From assembly GCA_014843695.1 (NCBI GenBank), contig CM026391.1, forward strand, positions 17,771,263-17,835,262: 64,000 bases of DNA. The letters are read 5' to 3'. The position numbers and the translations under genes are program-made. Source of the stretch: Archivesica marissinica. Taxonomy: Eukaryota; Mollusca; Bivalvia; Venerida; Vesicomyidae. Positions within the stretch are counted from its first letter, which is position 1; the number at the start of each line of letters is the position of its first letter. The notes below the pieces were generated by a model. It saw only the letters and a list, made by a program, of their open reading frames with translations, did no database searches and was not told where the DNA came from. This document shows positions 1 to 9,425 of this stretch, piece by piece.

Positions 1-369
1 GTCTACGTTGTACACATATATTGTCTACATTGTACACATCTATTGTCTACATTGTACACATATATTGTCTACATTGTACACATCTATTGTCTACGTTGTA
101 CATATCTATTGTCTACATTGAACGCATCTATTGTCTACATTGTACACATATATTGTCTACATTGTACTCATCTATTTTCTACATTGTACACATATATTGT
201 CTACATTGTACACATCTATTGTCTACATTGTACACATCTATTGTCTACATTGTACACATATATTGTCTACGTTGTACACATATATTGTTTACATTGTACA
301 CATCTATTGTCTACACATCTAGTGTCTACGCTGTACACATATATTGTCTACGTTGAACACATCTATTGT
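1..369. repeat. 22-bp tandem array
   Basis: About 16 imperfect copies of a unit close to TGTCTACATTGTACACATCT. The array begins before the window edge and ends just before a splice acceptor. Open frames here reflect periodicity, not coding. It lies in the intron upstream of the exon at 383. Confidence 0.93.
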
Positions 370-382
370 TTTATTGCTTCAG

Positions 383-786
383 ATGACTGGATGAAATCTA
401 CAATTGATGAAGAAAATAAGCGCCAGCCCAGTGCATTTTCGCGTCTATTTGATGTAAAAAGGAGGAAACTAGAAATTGGAAAGAAGTGGAAAAAGATGCA
501 GAAGAAAGGAATACTACTGAGGCTAACTGGCAAAAATAATGCCCAAGTTTCCCAGAAATGGGCCACACTAGTTATGTTCTCGCCAAATACGAACAAGGCA
601 GAATGTATGAACGCAGATGGCTCAAGTGAAGTATCTAGTGCATTGTATGTAGAAGAAGATGGTTACAACAAGAAGGTTGGTGCACCAGACACTTCTAATA
701 ATAGTACTACTGGTGCAACTGAAATTGTCAACTCGGAAGATACTACACGTCTTCCCCAGAACTGCGTGATTGAAATGGGCTTTTGA
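383..786 (+). CDS. terminal coding exon of an unrecognised host gene (partial)
   Basis: A pyrimidine-rich tract ending in TTGCTTCAG at 374-382 makes a good 3' splice site. The open frame after it runs about 134 codons to a TGA at 784-786, and a poly(A) signal follows 17 bp later. The encoded tail is hydrophilic. It has a basic stretch in its first third (VKRRKLEIGKKWKKMQKKG), then a Ser/Thr/Asn-rich acidic region, and ends in VIEMGF. There is no membrane segment and no domain I can name; it could be the cytoplasmic C-terminus of a receptor or transporter, but that is a guess. The in-frame ATG at 383 could equally be internal. The earlier exons lie outside the window. Confidence 0.5.
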
Positions 787-802
787 TTAGTCTAGTCATT
801 TA

Positions 803-808
803 AATAAA
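803..808 (+). terminator. poly(A) signal AATAAA
   Basis: A canonical AATAAA hexamer lies 17 bp after the stop codon of the exon ending at 786, which supports that exon being the last of its gene. Confidence 0.55.
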
Positions 809-1384
809 TATTTATACCGTTATTTTCCTGACATTATTTTATCTGTCCCGTAGCCACACTGAGGCACACCCGAGGCAGCTGCCTCAGTTAACATTTCAAA
901 GCAAAAAAAAGAAGAAAAATTAAATGAATAAAATACAAATACTATCCATTTGCTGTATAAAATGTTGACTGCTAGAGAGCTGATAGGTCAGTACATAATT
1001 ATACGTCTAAAGTCATTAACTCAGAAAACGCAGGAAATCGATTCTAACCCCAATATGCCCATGGACCCCCTAGATTTTCTCGGTTGAAATTTGCCTCTGG
1101 CTACGGTACTGTTTATACTTAATTATTCAACAATTGTGTAATCAAATCTGAAACATATTGTTGTTTAAATGAATTATGTAGCGTTGATATGTTGTCATAC
1201 TGTATGTACATTTTGCTTATATACAAGTGTTTCATATTGTATGCGTATGGTTTTGCATGCAACACGAGCCACAATTAATATTCTTTCAAACAAAACTGTA
1301 ACAGTAGTTTCGGGTTCAAAAAACAACAAAACACTATGATACACTATAGGTTTGACACTATGCATACACATTCTTTAAAATGAC
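809..1384. other. AT-rich intergenic sequence
   Basis: No supported gene. It contains A-rich and T-rich stretches and a short imperfect palindrome near 862-888 around GCAGCTGC, which may be a decayed mobile-element end. Confidence 0.5.
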
Positions 1385-1852
1385 ACAGGGTCACTATCAG
1401 GGCTATATATTCCGAGTATATAGCTCTACATGCACACTAGTGAAGTACTGTACAGGGTCACTATCAGGGCTATATATTCCCGAGTATATAGCTCTACATG
1501 CACACTAGTGAAGTACTGTACAGGGTCACTATCATGGCTATATATTCCCGAGTATATAGCTCTACATGCACACTAGTGAAGTACTGTACAGGGTCACTAT
1601 CAGGGCTATATATTCCGAGTATATAGCTCTACATGCACACTAGTGAAGTACTGTACAGGGTCACTATCAGGGCTATATATTCCGAGTATATAGCTCTACA
1701 TGCACACTAGTGAAGTACTGTACAGGGTCACTATCAGGGCTATATATTCCGAGTATATAGCTCTACATGCACACTAGTGAAGTACTGTACAGGGTCACTA
1801 TCAAGGCTATTTTCCGAGTATATAGCTGTACATGCACACTAGTGAAGTACTG
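1385..1852. repeat. ~67-bp tandem array, seven copies
   Basis: Seven near-identical units start at ACAGGGTCACTATCAGGGCT and contain the self-complementary core TATATTCCGAGTATATAGCT and the end ACTAGTGAAGTACTGT. The last unit has a small deletion in the core. AT-rich sequence follows up to the retrotransposon fragment. Confidence 0.92.
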
Positions 1853-1997
1853 TTAGAATGAAAGTATGTTGTATATATGAACACTCTGTACGATAACATG
1901 TATATATGTACAAATATTGCCATCATTAACATGCTATATAATATGTTATATATAAATGTTGTTAATGAATACCCTTTACGATAACATGTATATATAT

Positions 1998-2478
1998 ATC
2001 ACGAATCTAACCAGTTCATTTTTAATCATTTGAGAAACGAGTTAGAGTCGGTTAGTAATCCAGAAGAAATCGATATATGTTTAACGAATTTTAATAACGC
2101 GTTTAACGGTGTATGCGATCCATATTTTCGGCAAGACATTCACCGGAAATCGGATAAAAATAAAGCCAAAGATAAACGGTGGTACGATAATGAATGTAAC
2201 CAGAAACAACACGAATTTTACAAAGACTTAAATATATACAGGAATAATAAAATAGCAGAAAATAGAATTAACATGGTTAGATCAAGAGCAGAGTATAAAA
2301 CATTGTTGAGACACAAGAAATTTAATTTTGATAAGAAACAAACAAAAAAGCTAGAACAATTGAGATACAAAAATGCAAAAGAATACTGGAAATTATTAAA
2401 AAGCATGGGTACACCACCAAAAAAGATAAATATATCAACGGATACCTTTGCAAATTATTTTAAAGCTATAAATAATCC
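1998..2478 (+). mobile_element. non-LTR retrotransposon, 5'-truncated upstream half
   Basis: An open frame without a true start runs from the AT-rich flank into the virus-derived element. The protein is Asn/Lys-rich and typical of the linker between endonuclease and reverse transcriptase in mollusc LINEs, ending in the segment ANYFKAINNP. The endonuclease domain is absent, so the copy is 5'-truncated, as expected from incomplete target-primed reverse transcription. The frame stays open a little into the inserted DNA (to 2530) only by chance. The other half resumes at 17967 in the same frame. Confidence 0.8.
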
Positions 2479-2562
2479 AGCAGGGGGGGTGAGTAACAAA
2501 ATAAATGGAAGCCTCCGCGCCCCCCATTGAGCCCTCCCTCCATGTTCCGGGTGAACAGACCT

Positions 2563-2760
2563 CTTAATTTGGGCCGAGGAGGCTCCTAGCCCCATTTCAG
2601 ACAGCCAAAAAACACCCATATATGAGCGAGGGGACGGACCACAACCCTCGCCGGCCCAGGGCTCTCAGACACTACGTGCCAAAACAGATATCACAAACCA
2701 CTTACCTGTCGGGGGTGAATCTCAATGATTATTAAGCCTTTTGGTCGTACCCCGGGCGCC
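2563..2760 (+). repeat. left terminal inverted repeat of the virus-derived element
   Basis: Starts CTTAATTTGGGCCGAGGAGG and ends CCCCGGGCGCC. By eye it is the exact reverse complement of 17768-17965 over all 198 bp. It is GC-rich compared with the adjoining element DNA. No gene lies between it and the first ORF at 2904. Confidence 0.93.
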
Positions 2761-2903
2761 TAATATAAGAGATATTATTTAAGAACCCTTTTTTCCCCCT
2801 TAAGTCGAAAATGTTTAATATTCTGGAGCACTAGGGATTGCTCGAGGCGTGTAATTGGGAGGACTTTCACGTTCGAGAGGACCTCCCCACATACATAAAC
2901 ACA

Positions 2904-3510
2904 CTACGCGCTTAGTTGTTTTAACACTTTTTTTCTCTCGTCCGATCTACCATCAGCGATTAATTTATCGATGTTGGCCTTCGATAATACATCGGGAGAT
3001 GCTCTACATTTAGTTCGGATATCCTCTTTTAAGGATTGGTATCGATCCCATTCTTCGCATACTATTTTAAATTCGGGGTCGGATATTACGTTATCCCGAA
3101 TAGCTTCGCTTATTATGAGATCGATACTGTTTTTCTTAGATTGGGCGGCAATCGCTATACGATCGTGTTTTTTACTTTTATTTTCTAGATGGCGTACGAC
3201 TTTTCTTCCTACCATGCATAAAAGTCCGCTAGCCGCGGCAGCTACACCCAATCCTATAGCTATCGGAGTTCCTACGATCGTCGTTGTTATAGTAACGCAT
3301 TCCGACTCCGCTAACTATAGAACCCGTAGCGAATATTGTATTAGCTCCTTCGACGATATTCGCTAATCGTTTATATTTTTTAGATATAGTTACCCGATTA
3401 TTACGTTCGTTATGTAGTAAGGTTTGAATCTCTACGATTCTCCCCATTCTAAAAATCGAGGGATCTACATTAATCTCTTCCGTTATAGGTATAGTTGGGT
3501 ATAACGCCAT
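2904..3510 (-). pseudogene. small hydrophobic-plus-helical protein, frameshifted
   Basis: Two overlapping minus-strand frames form one gene. The N-terminal part starts at 3510 (MALYPTIPITEE), is basic and helix-rich, and includes TISKKYKRLANIVEGAN. The frame shifts near 3297. The C-terminal part has a Gly/Ala-rich hydrophobic segment (GLGVAAAASGLLCMVG) followed by a charged helix with NKSKKHDRIAIAAQ and SDPEFKIVCEEWDRY. From memory, with no search run, this resembles an uncharacterised protein repeated in cnidarian genomes. A membrane or virion role is inference. It is the leftmost gene of a minus-strand trio with the genes ending at 3533 and 4239, and its codons are AT-rich, unlike the genes right of 5 kb. 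Confidence 0.6.
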
Positions 3511-3532
3511 CTTTTTTTTTTACTCTTTCATA

Positions 3533-4261
3533 TTATAAATCTAGTTCAACTATTATAGCTACAACACTAATAGCGTCTAACGGTCTAGCCGAAGTCGTTA
3601 CAAAGTTTATAACATTACCCGCCATCACTTCAATAGGATTAGCAAACACTATATACGCCGATCGAACGTCCTTAATTTTTGTAATACTTTCTTTTTGTGT
3701 AATTCCGTTAATTACGGGATGTACCGTAATCGTATCTAAACCATCACCTCCGCTACCAGTTTTTATGGAAGAAATAGACATGCGTAAAATTCTACCCGCT
3801 ATAGTCATAGGGTATCCGGAATATTTATTATTAGCGCTATTACCGAATGCCCATCCCAATACATCGCGTAAAGGATCCCTTTCCTCGGCCCATATAGTAA
3901 TAATATCTTTTTTAGGTTTATTTAATATAGTTGACGTTACGGCAATTAATCCTTCTACGTGTTTTTCTAGAGCATTTAATTTACGAGTATCCGAATCGGG
4001 TTTATTTAATATAGTCGACGTTACGGCAACTAATCCGTTTAATTGTTTTTCTATACTATTTAATTTAGCCGATTCGGATTTATCTAATATATTTGACGAC
4101 GTTATGGCTATAAATTTATTTAATCGTTTTTCTAGATCATTTAATTTACCGTTACCTTTAATATATTCTTTATGACTACCCGGCCCGTAAATACTCATTT
4201 TACTTCGAGTACTACGGAGATCGGAAATTCGTGATTGTCTAAAACTTTCTTCCGTTATCAT
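3533..4261 (-). CDS. candidate fibre/attachment-type structural protein, 242 aa
   Basis: An intact minus-strand ORF. Residues about 38-115 hold three tandem copies of a ~26-residue helical repeat (cores LNDLEKRLNKFIAITS, LNSIEKQLNGLVAVTS, LNALEKHVEGLIAVTS), as expected of a coiled-coil shaft. The last ~125 residues are beta-rich with many aromatic and Gly positions (WAFGNSANNKYSGYPM) and finish in the strand SVVAIIVELDL, consistent with a small globular head. Shaft plus head is the architecture of virus fibres and trimeric spikes, but I see no family signature that proves it. The start at 4261 overlaps the end of the upstream minor-capsid candidate by 23 bp, so the two are probably one transcript. 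Confidence 0.6.
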   Translation of the reverse strand: MITEESFRQSRISDLRSTRSKMSIYGPGSHKEYIKGNGKLNDLEKRLNKFIAITSSNILDKSESAKLNSIEKQLNGLVAVTSTILNKPDSDTRKLNALEKHVEGLIAVTSTILNKPKKDIITIWAEERDPLRDVLGWAFGNSANNKYSGYPMTIAGRILRMSISSIKTGSGGDGLDTITVHPVINGITQKESITKIKDVRSAYIVFANPIEVMAGNVINFVTTSARPLDAISVVAIIVELDL

Positions 4262-4885
4262 CTCTGATAGTAATATCCAATTCGTTAATACAACCGCGTT
4301 CCAAATGTTTGAATTCTGGATTAGGATAATCTATAACAACGGGTTCCCCGAAGAAAGCATTTCCCGCGTCTATTATCTTAAGGAGTGTACTCGGAGCTCC
4401 ATCACATACGTTATACGACGTATTTAATTGTTCTAAGTGCACTCGAATAGTTTTAGTTAAGGCAAAACTTACTGGTTTTTCACCGACGTATATACCGGGT
4501 TCCAACCAACCTTTATTAGCGTTATACGTTTTAAATATACCTAGTATGTCACACATACCAGGTGTCATAGTTATTTTTTCGCGTTTGACATTTAGGGTTG
4601 CGATTCCATTAGATTTACAAATGCTGATACTCGCGAAGTCGGTAAATTCTATAAATCTATAAATGTTTGTAAATCCTCGAAATTCCATAAACCCGGTGAT
4701 AATTTTACCGCGACCACAGTACCGTCCTTTATGTACCCGAACCCCTCACCGTCATTCATATTATACCAACCGACCGTAAGTGTTATTGATCTGAGGCCAA
4801 CGCGTAGATCCCCGCCGCGGTTATCAATATATTGTTGGAGGCTTGTGGCCTCACCCCTTTGAACATCGGTGATTGTTTGAAACAT
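4239..4885 (-). pseudogene. candidate minor capsid (penton-type) protein, frameshifted
   Basis: Minus-strand frames starting at 4885 and ending at 4239 encode parts of one protein. The frame shifts around 4649-4655, in a region of short repeated TTTATAAAT-like sequence. The first part contains VGLRSITLTVGWYN and LSPGLWNFEDLQ; the second contains TMTPGMCDILGIF, VHLEQLNTSYN, DGAPSTLLKII and ELDITIRDDNG. Alternating beta-strand patterns suggest a jelly-roll, and a single jelly-roll penton partner is expected beside a double jelly-roll capsid. That role is inferred from context. The start codon is only 14 bp from the divergent gene at 4900, so the two must share a compact bidirectional promoter. 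Confidence 0.55.
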
Positions 4886-4899
4886 AGTTATAATAAAAT

Positions 4900-6342
4900 A
4901 TGGCTAATACTTTAAATAGAACTTTCGGCTATAATCCTTCGGTTACTTATAAAACCGGTGGTGTATATAAACGCCAGCTTGCGGCCGTGAACCTAACCAC
5001 CCTGATGATCACGGTCGGCCCGAACGAGGTCTTCTACACCGAGGTTACGAATATCTGGCGAAAATACAGGCTACCTCCTGTCAAGACGGACACCGTGGCG
5101 CAGGCTTGGAACGACACACCGATGCAGTTTTGGCAGAATCAGCTCAACTTCGCCGTATGGTGTGCCACAACCGGCTGTGGTGTGTCGTTCGAAGACCATC
5201 TGAACGGTGTAAGTGTCCAAAACGAACCGCTGATGCAATCGGTCTATATCTTCCACGTCTACTATACTATTAGGAGGATTTTAGACGAATTACGAGTCTC
5301 GCTACCGCAGGATAATAATTTCGATCCATTCTCAAATACGTACGACAGACGGGCCTATGAACGGATATGCGCAGAGTTTGACGTGAGTCCGATGAACGAC
5401 TGGCGGCAGAAGAGCTTCCCGAACAGCAACGGGCTCGGCGATGTCTACACCAAAGGACATACCGCGTGGAAGCAGACCGATTTCAGGAACGACAGCCCGG
5501 ATAAACACATTGCCACCCAGGATGCCGGAAATTGGGACCCGGCGAAAATGACATTCGGGGCAGAGGTCTCTGGCGGGCGTCGCTGTGGTGTTTCATCCTG
5601 CAACTGGCTACCGCCAAAAATGGCTCATATTGACCATATTCTGCAAGATCCGGACGTAGACGGCGTCTGGGGCACATTTGTGCTAGATAAGTTAAACGGG
5701 TTCACCCAGGCCGGTGTTGCCCGCCTGAATGATTCAATCCGGACCTATGTCTGGGCTCTCCTGGGAGCCCAATCACAGACGAGGTCCTGCATCGTGGGAG
5801 TTAGCACGGCATTTGATGCACAGAAGCAGTTTCTAGTGAATGTCGAGGATGCCATAAACTCCCCGGTGGACATCCCATCGGCAATCGTGCGGTACCAAGA
5901 CGTTCTTCAGTATGCGAATAGCCAGGTAGATTTCGTCTTCGGCCAGAGCCTCTACATGGCACCGAGCGATATGTTGCTGCGAATCGGTCATCAGGCCGGA
6001 TACAACAATGAAATCGTGATAGCTAGCTCCAACCTGTCCTTAGGTCGTAATGACGATGTCAACGGGGTGGTTGACATACCAACAACTCACGGGAGCTTCT
6101 CCACAGCGTCGGGGCTATATCAAAAGATTACCGAGTCGGAACCAGGCCCACCGGCAGCGGTTCCCGCGGTAACGACTGATGGAGAACAGCATGAAGATGA
6201 GAAAAATGCGCTCATTGTGGCTAATTCTTTGGCTACTAACCTAGGCCGCGCCAGGCTGCAACATACAGTAGCCCGCCGACGGCAACGACCAGTGCCCATA
6301 TATTTTCTGAGAGCCACCCCGCCGTCTTGCTCAAGAAGGTGA
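4900..6342 (+). CDS. large conserved structural-type protein of unknown function, up to 480 aa
   Basis: An intact plus-strand ORF from ATG at 4900. It shows no membrane segment, signal peptide or nucleotide-binding motif. Readable blocks include LNGFTQAGVARLNDSIRTYV, SIRTYVWALLGAQSQTRS and FGQSLYMAPSDMLLRIG, with a His/Cys-containing middle (SGGRRCGVSSCNW). From memory only, similar uncharacterised proteins occur in cnidarian genomes. The last ~35 codons, rich in Arg, overlap the end of the opposite-strand gene by 107 bp and look like read-through; the original stop was probably near 6236. DNA composition changes sharply inside the gene: AT-rich to about 4970, then GC-rich, with another AT-rich patch at 5265-5340. 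A virion component is the best guess. Confidence 0.65.
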   Translation: MANTLNRTFGYNPSVTYKTGGVYKRQLAAVNLTTLMITVGPNEVFYTEVTNIWRKYRLPPVKTDTVAQAWNDTPMQFWQNQLNFAVWCATTGCGVSFEDHLNGVSVQNEPLMQSVYIFHVYYTIRRILDELRVSLPQDNNFDPFSNTYDRRAYERICAEFDVSPMNDWRQKSFPNSNGLGDVYTKGHTAWKQTDFRNDSPDKHIATQDAGNWDPAKMTFGAEVSGGRRCGVSSCNWLPPKMAHIDHILQDPDVDGVWGTFVLDKLNGFTQAGVARLNDSIRTYVWALLGAQSQTRSCIVGVSTAFDAQKQFLVNVEDAINSPVDIPSAIVRYQDVLQYANSQVDFVFGQSLYMAPSDMLLRIGHQAGYNNEIVIASSNLSLGRNDDVNGVVDIPTTHGSFSTASGLYQKITESEPGPPAAVPAVTTDGEQHEDEKNALIVANSLATNLGRARLQHTVARRRQRPVPIYFLRATPPSCSRR

Positions 6343-7496
6343 GGAGCCAGGAGGCAATGCCACCGATAATGCCAGGAAGCGCTGCCGCAGCCTTTCCGGC
6401 GAGTTTTGCCAGTGCCCTACCAAAATATTTCAACACCTTTTTAACCCACTCCTTGATGCCCTCCTTAGCGGGAACCGCTACAGCGGCCCCCGCAGCAACC
6501 CCGCCTGTAAGAGCCAGCACAAGCGTAATCACAATAAACCCGAGTGCAGTCATAATGCTTACTAGTGTGACGTCCTGCTCTCTGAACAACGTGCGAAGAC
6601 GCTCGCCGAGCGTGGTGTCCTCATGGAGGACCCGTGATATAGTTTCGCGGATCCGATTGATTTGTGTACGGAGCGCCTCCCGGTTGGCAGAGGCGGCCTC
6701 CAAGCGGGCTGCTCTTTTCACCCTGCAACCCCCGCAGGCGCTTAGTCATCCGCTCCCTATCTTCCGGTTCAGCCTCTTCTAGTTTTCTGTTTTCTAGCGC
6801 TATATGTTTATCGAGCTCCGTTAGTCTGGCGAGGTTGTTGGTTAGCTCGCCCCGGACCGTCTGCATGGTTTTATTAAGCCCGCGGAGTTCACGAAGGTTT
6901 AACGGCGGATCATCCATTGTGCTGAGTATGTCTTCTATCTGAGTATCGGTGAACGTCGTCTCCACTGTGCGAATAACATCGGTGGCGACTTGCGGGATCT
7001 CGTTGAGTTCAACTGTTTCTATTTTGTCTGCTGCTCCACCTAGCTCAGTGGTAGCTGCATGGAGGGCCTCTACTGCCCGGGCGGATATAATTGTTTTACC
7101 TCGCACCCAATCCATGAATCCAAGCTCGTCTCTGATGATTTGGCCGCCACCTCGCTTCCCGGCAATGGTATTTAATGAGAGTGGCTCGCCGGTGCGGGCA
7201 TTGACAATCTCGATGTTAGAGGCGGATTTCAGGTGCAATCTACCGTACCGATTCAATTCAAACTTGGAGTAGTCACGGCCAACCGACGGGACCATGCCTT
7301 TTTCTGCCAGTTCGCCGTAGTAGGCATCTACGGCGGATCCGAGCAGTTCCTGACTAAGAGGCCCGATGGCCCCCCCAGGAGTGACATTTTCGTACGCCTG
7401 CGTCCCTCCAGGCAACATACCGGTATCATAGGTGTCTTCTACATCATCTTCTACATCATCATCGTGTACGAAATCATCCATATCAATATCTGCCAT
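6236..7496 (-). pseudogene. coiled-coil protein with C-terminal membrane helices, frameshifted
   Basis: The ATG at 7496 (MADIDMDDF) is preferred over the upstream one at 7526, because it leaves room for a promoter with the capsid gene at 7534. The N-terminus is very acidic. A long heptad-rich region follows (LNKTMQTVRGELTNNLARL and on), then a frameshift at about 6722 in a G-rich stretch; the downstream frame continues with RLEAASANREALRTQINRI. The C-terminal third has one hydrophobic segment (VSIMTALGFIVITLVLALTG), an Ala/Lys-rich amphipathic stretch (LAKLAGKAAAALPGIIGGIA) and a last helix ENIWALVVAVGGLLYVAAW. A membrane-active or internal virion protein is plausible. It is convergent with the gene at 4900. 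Confidence 0.65.
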
Positions 7497-7533
7497 CGTA
7501 TTGAAGGCTACCACATTTGGGTTCAATATAGTA
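7497..7533. promoter_or_regulatory. short divergent promoter region
   Basis: Thirty-seven bp separate the start of the minus-strand coiled-coil gene from the plus-strand capsid gene. The region contains TTCAATATAGTA but no clear TATA box that I would defend. Function is inferred from gene orientation. Confidence 0.35.
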
Positions 7534-8817
7534 ATGGCTTCAACTCAATACGGACGCAAACTCAATCCATACCGCAGGCTGCGGGAGCCCCTCGGGGCAA
7601 AGGGCATACGACAGAGCGTGGTCATTACGAACAACCCCTCGACGATTGACCAGAACCAGCAGCTCTTGGTCCGCTTCCCCAACCTTGGAGCTAACGACGT
7701 GATTGTGCCAGGGACCGTTCGCCTCGCTTTCACCATCTCACTGACGTCGACAGACGTAAATCGAACCGTCGTCCAGAACATGGGCCGCGCCATAGTCAAG
7801 AAAACGACTATCAAAATCAGTGGTAATGAGATTATGTCTATCGATGACTCCGATGTCTACTACTGTTACCAAGATCTCTGGAAGACTGCACAAGAGCGCA
7901 GAAATGCTGTCTATCAGGGAATTGACACTAGCAACAATCGGAACGTAACCAGACTTAGAATCGATGCTGGTAACAAGGCAGATAACGTTGCCGCGCACAA
8001 CGCAATTTCTGCGGCATACGGTAACCGCTACCACATCCCACTCGACTTTGAGCTGCTGGAGAGCCACATGCCATTCTATCAAAGCGCACTGGCAGACCGC
8101 CTGGAATACGAACTAACGTTCAACGACTATAGCCGTGTTCTCATCGCTACAGACGTGAACTCGACGTATGCGGTGGAAAACATTTCACTGGAGTACGACA
8201 TGGTCACGCTGCCCGACCTCGCACGGAGGATTAGAGAGCAGTATACCGGGCAGCTTGCAATCCTTTATGACAGAGTTCTTCGTCATCGCAAAATAACGAA
8301 AAACAAAAACGACACCCTGTGGAACATTAATATCAACGTCCCGGCCCGCTCGATGAAGGGAATCCTGATGCTGTTCGAGGAGGCCGGGGCTAGAGAAACC
8401 GAAAGCTTCTTCAATCCCAAAATTACCAATGTTGAGGTGACAATTGAGGGTGTCCCCAACCAGCTGTACAGCCAAGGCATGCGCGCCTACCAGCAGTGGG
8501 ATGAAGCCAAAAAGCAGTTTGCATGCGGCTCTAAACGCGCCCTAGAGGTTGCTGCGGTAGCCAAAGACCTACAACTCTCGGACGTCTCTCTGGCAGAGTT
8601 CCTAACTTCGAAATACGCATTGTGGCTCGATTTGCGGACCAGCGATGATGACCAACTCCATGGTAATGGGCGCAGAGTGGAGAATGCCAGCGAGGGTGTA
8701 ACAATCCAGATAGCTAAAGAAGCAGACGCCGATGGCGCATTGAACGTGTATCTGTACATTATTACAGATGCACAGCTCAACATTGAAGATGGTCGATTCG
8801 TCAGTGCGCTCTACTGA
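7534..8817 (+). CDS. putative major capsid protein (double jelly-roll type), 427 aa
   Basis: The ATG at 7534 (MASTQYGRKLNPYRRLREP) was chosen because earlier in-frame codons lie inside the opposite-strand gene. The ORF is intact. The length, Asn/Asp-rich loops and repeated beta-strand patterns fit a capsid fold: VPGTVRLAFTISLTSTDVNR early, DRLEYELTFNDYSRVLIATD in the middle, and NININVPARSMKGILMLFEE later. Position supports the role, since the next gene is the packaging ATPase; the capsid-ATPase pair is characteristic of Polinton/adenovirus/PLV-lineage genomes. The fold is inferred; no structure or profile comparison was possible. It overlaps the ATPase start by 26 bp. Confidence 0.72.
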   Translation: MASTQYGRKLNPYRRLREPLGAKGIRQSVVITNNPSTIDQNQQLLVRFPNLGANDVIVPGTVRLAFTISLTSTDVNRTVVQNMGRAIVKKTTIKISGNEIMSIDDSDVYYCYQDLWKTAQERRNAVYQGIDTSNNRNVTRLRIDAGNKADNVAAHNAISAAYGNRYHIPLDFELLESHMPFYQSALADRLEYELTFNDYSRVLIATDVNSTYAVENISLEYDMVTLPDLARRIREQYTGQLAILYDRVLRHRKITKNKNDTLWNININVPARSMKGILMLFEEAGARETESFFNPKITNVEVTIEGVPNQLYSQGMRAYQQWDEAKKQFACGSKRALEVAAVAKDLQLSDVSLAEFLTSKYALWLDLRTSDDDQLHGNGRRVENASEGVTIQIAKEADADGALNVYLYIITDAQLNIEDGRFVSALY

Positions 8818-9424
8818 TTTACTACCCCGCGACCCCCACTCGGCCATCATATGCGGTCAGACTGGTTGCGGTAAAACTGTATTCATACTGGACTTGCTCG
8901 AGGGCCCCTACAGCGGGATATTTCGGCACATAGTTATCCTCTGCACTACGATTGCGCATAACGCAACTTACCAGAACCGCCCTTGGATCTGGAGGGATCC
9001 CGAGGTCTACATACTAGACCCCTGTGAAAAGTTACATACCTGGCTGCGGGTATTCTACACCATGTTCCAGGGTGAGCCCACCCTGTACGTGATTGACGAC
9101 TGCTCGGCCAAGGCAGCTATGACCAAAAAGAAGGACATGCTATCAGAGCTGGCCTTCAGCGGACGGCATGCGCTGCAAAGCGTCTGGGTGTTGACCCAGA
9201 AATACAACTCAGTTCTGACGGATCTCCGCGAGCAGACACGCTGGGCCGCGGTCTTTCACTGCAAAGATCGTGATTCCTTTGAAGAGTGCCTTCGAGAGAA
9301 TGACGTCATTCCTACGTATGAAGAGCGAGCCAAGGTACGCCAAACGCTTGCAGGAACAAAACACAGCACATTGCTGTTAAAGACGGACCAACCAGCTGCT
9401 TATAAAGTGCTATTCACAGCTTAA
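8792..9424 (+). CDS. FtsK/HerA-family genome-packaging ATPase (A32-like), 210 aa
   Basis: This protein would power insertion of viral DNA into the capsid. Walker A is GQTGCGKT at residues 23-30 and Walker B is TLYVIDD with the acidic pair at 103-104. A Gln after a hydrophobic strand (SVWVLTQ, residue 137) fits the sensor position of HerA/A32 ATPases. The length matches the compact ATPases of Polintons and adenovirus-lineage relatives. The ATG at 8792 is preferred over the upstream one at 8768 because the motif spacing then fits the family. It overlaps the capsid gene by 26 bp and ends 1 bp before the next start codon, indicating one transcription unit. No disruption is seen. Confidence 0.9.
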   Translation, partial: VDSSVRSTDLLPRDPHSAIICGQTGCGKTVFILDLLEGPYSGIFRHIVILCTTIAHNATYQNRPWIWRDPEVYILDPCEKLHTWLRVFYTMFQGEPTLYVIDDCSAKAAMTKKKDMLSELAFSGRHALQSVWVLTQKYNSVLTDLREQTRWAAVFHCKDRDSFEECLRENDVIPTYEERAKVRQTLAGTKHSTLLLKTDQPAAYKVLFTA

Positions 9425-9425
9425 C

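Noticed and set aside
21..356. Long periodic ORFs (STLYTYIVYIV pattern)
   Set aside because: They are translations of the 22-bp array; all frames stay open because the unit lacks stops.
2971..4175. Plus-strand ORFs opposite the left-arm genes
   Set aside because: Shadows of the minus-strand genes, which have coherent domains and sensible starts.
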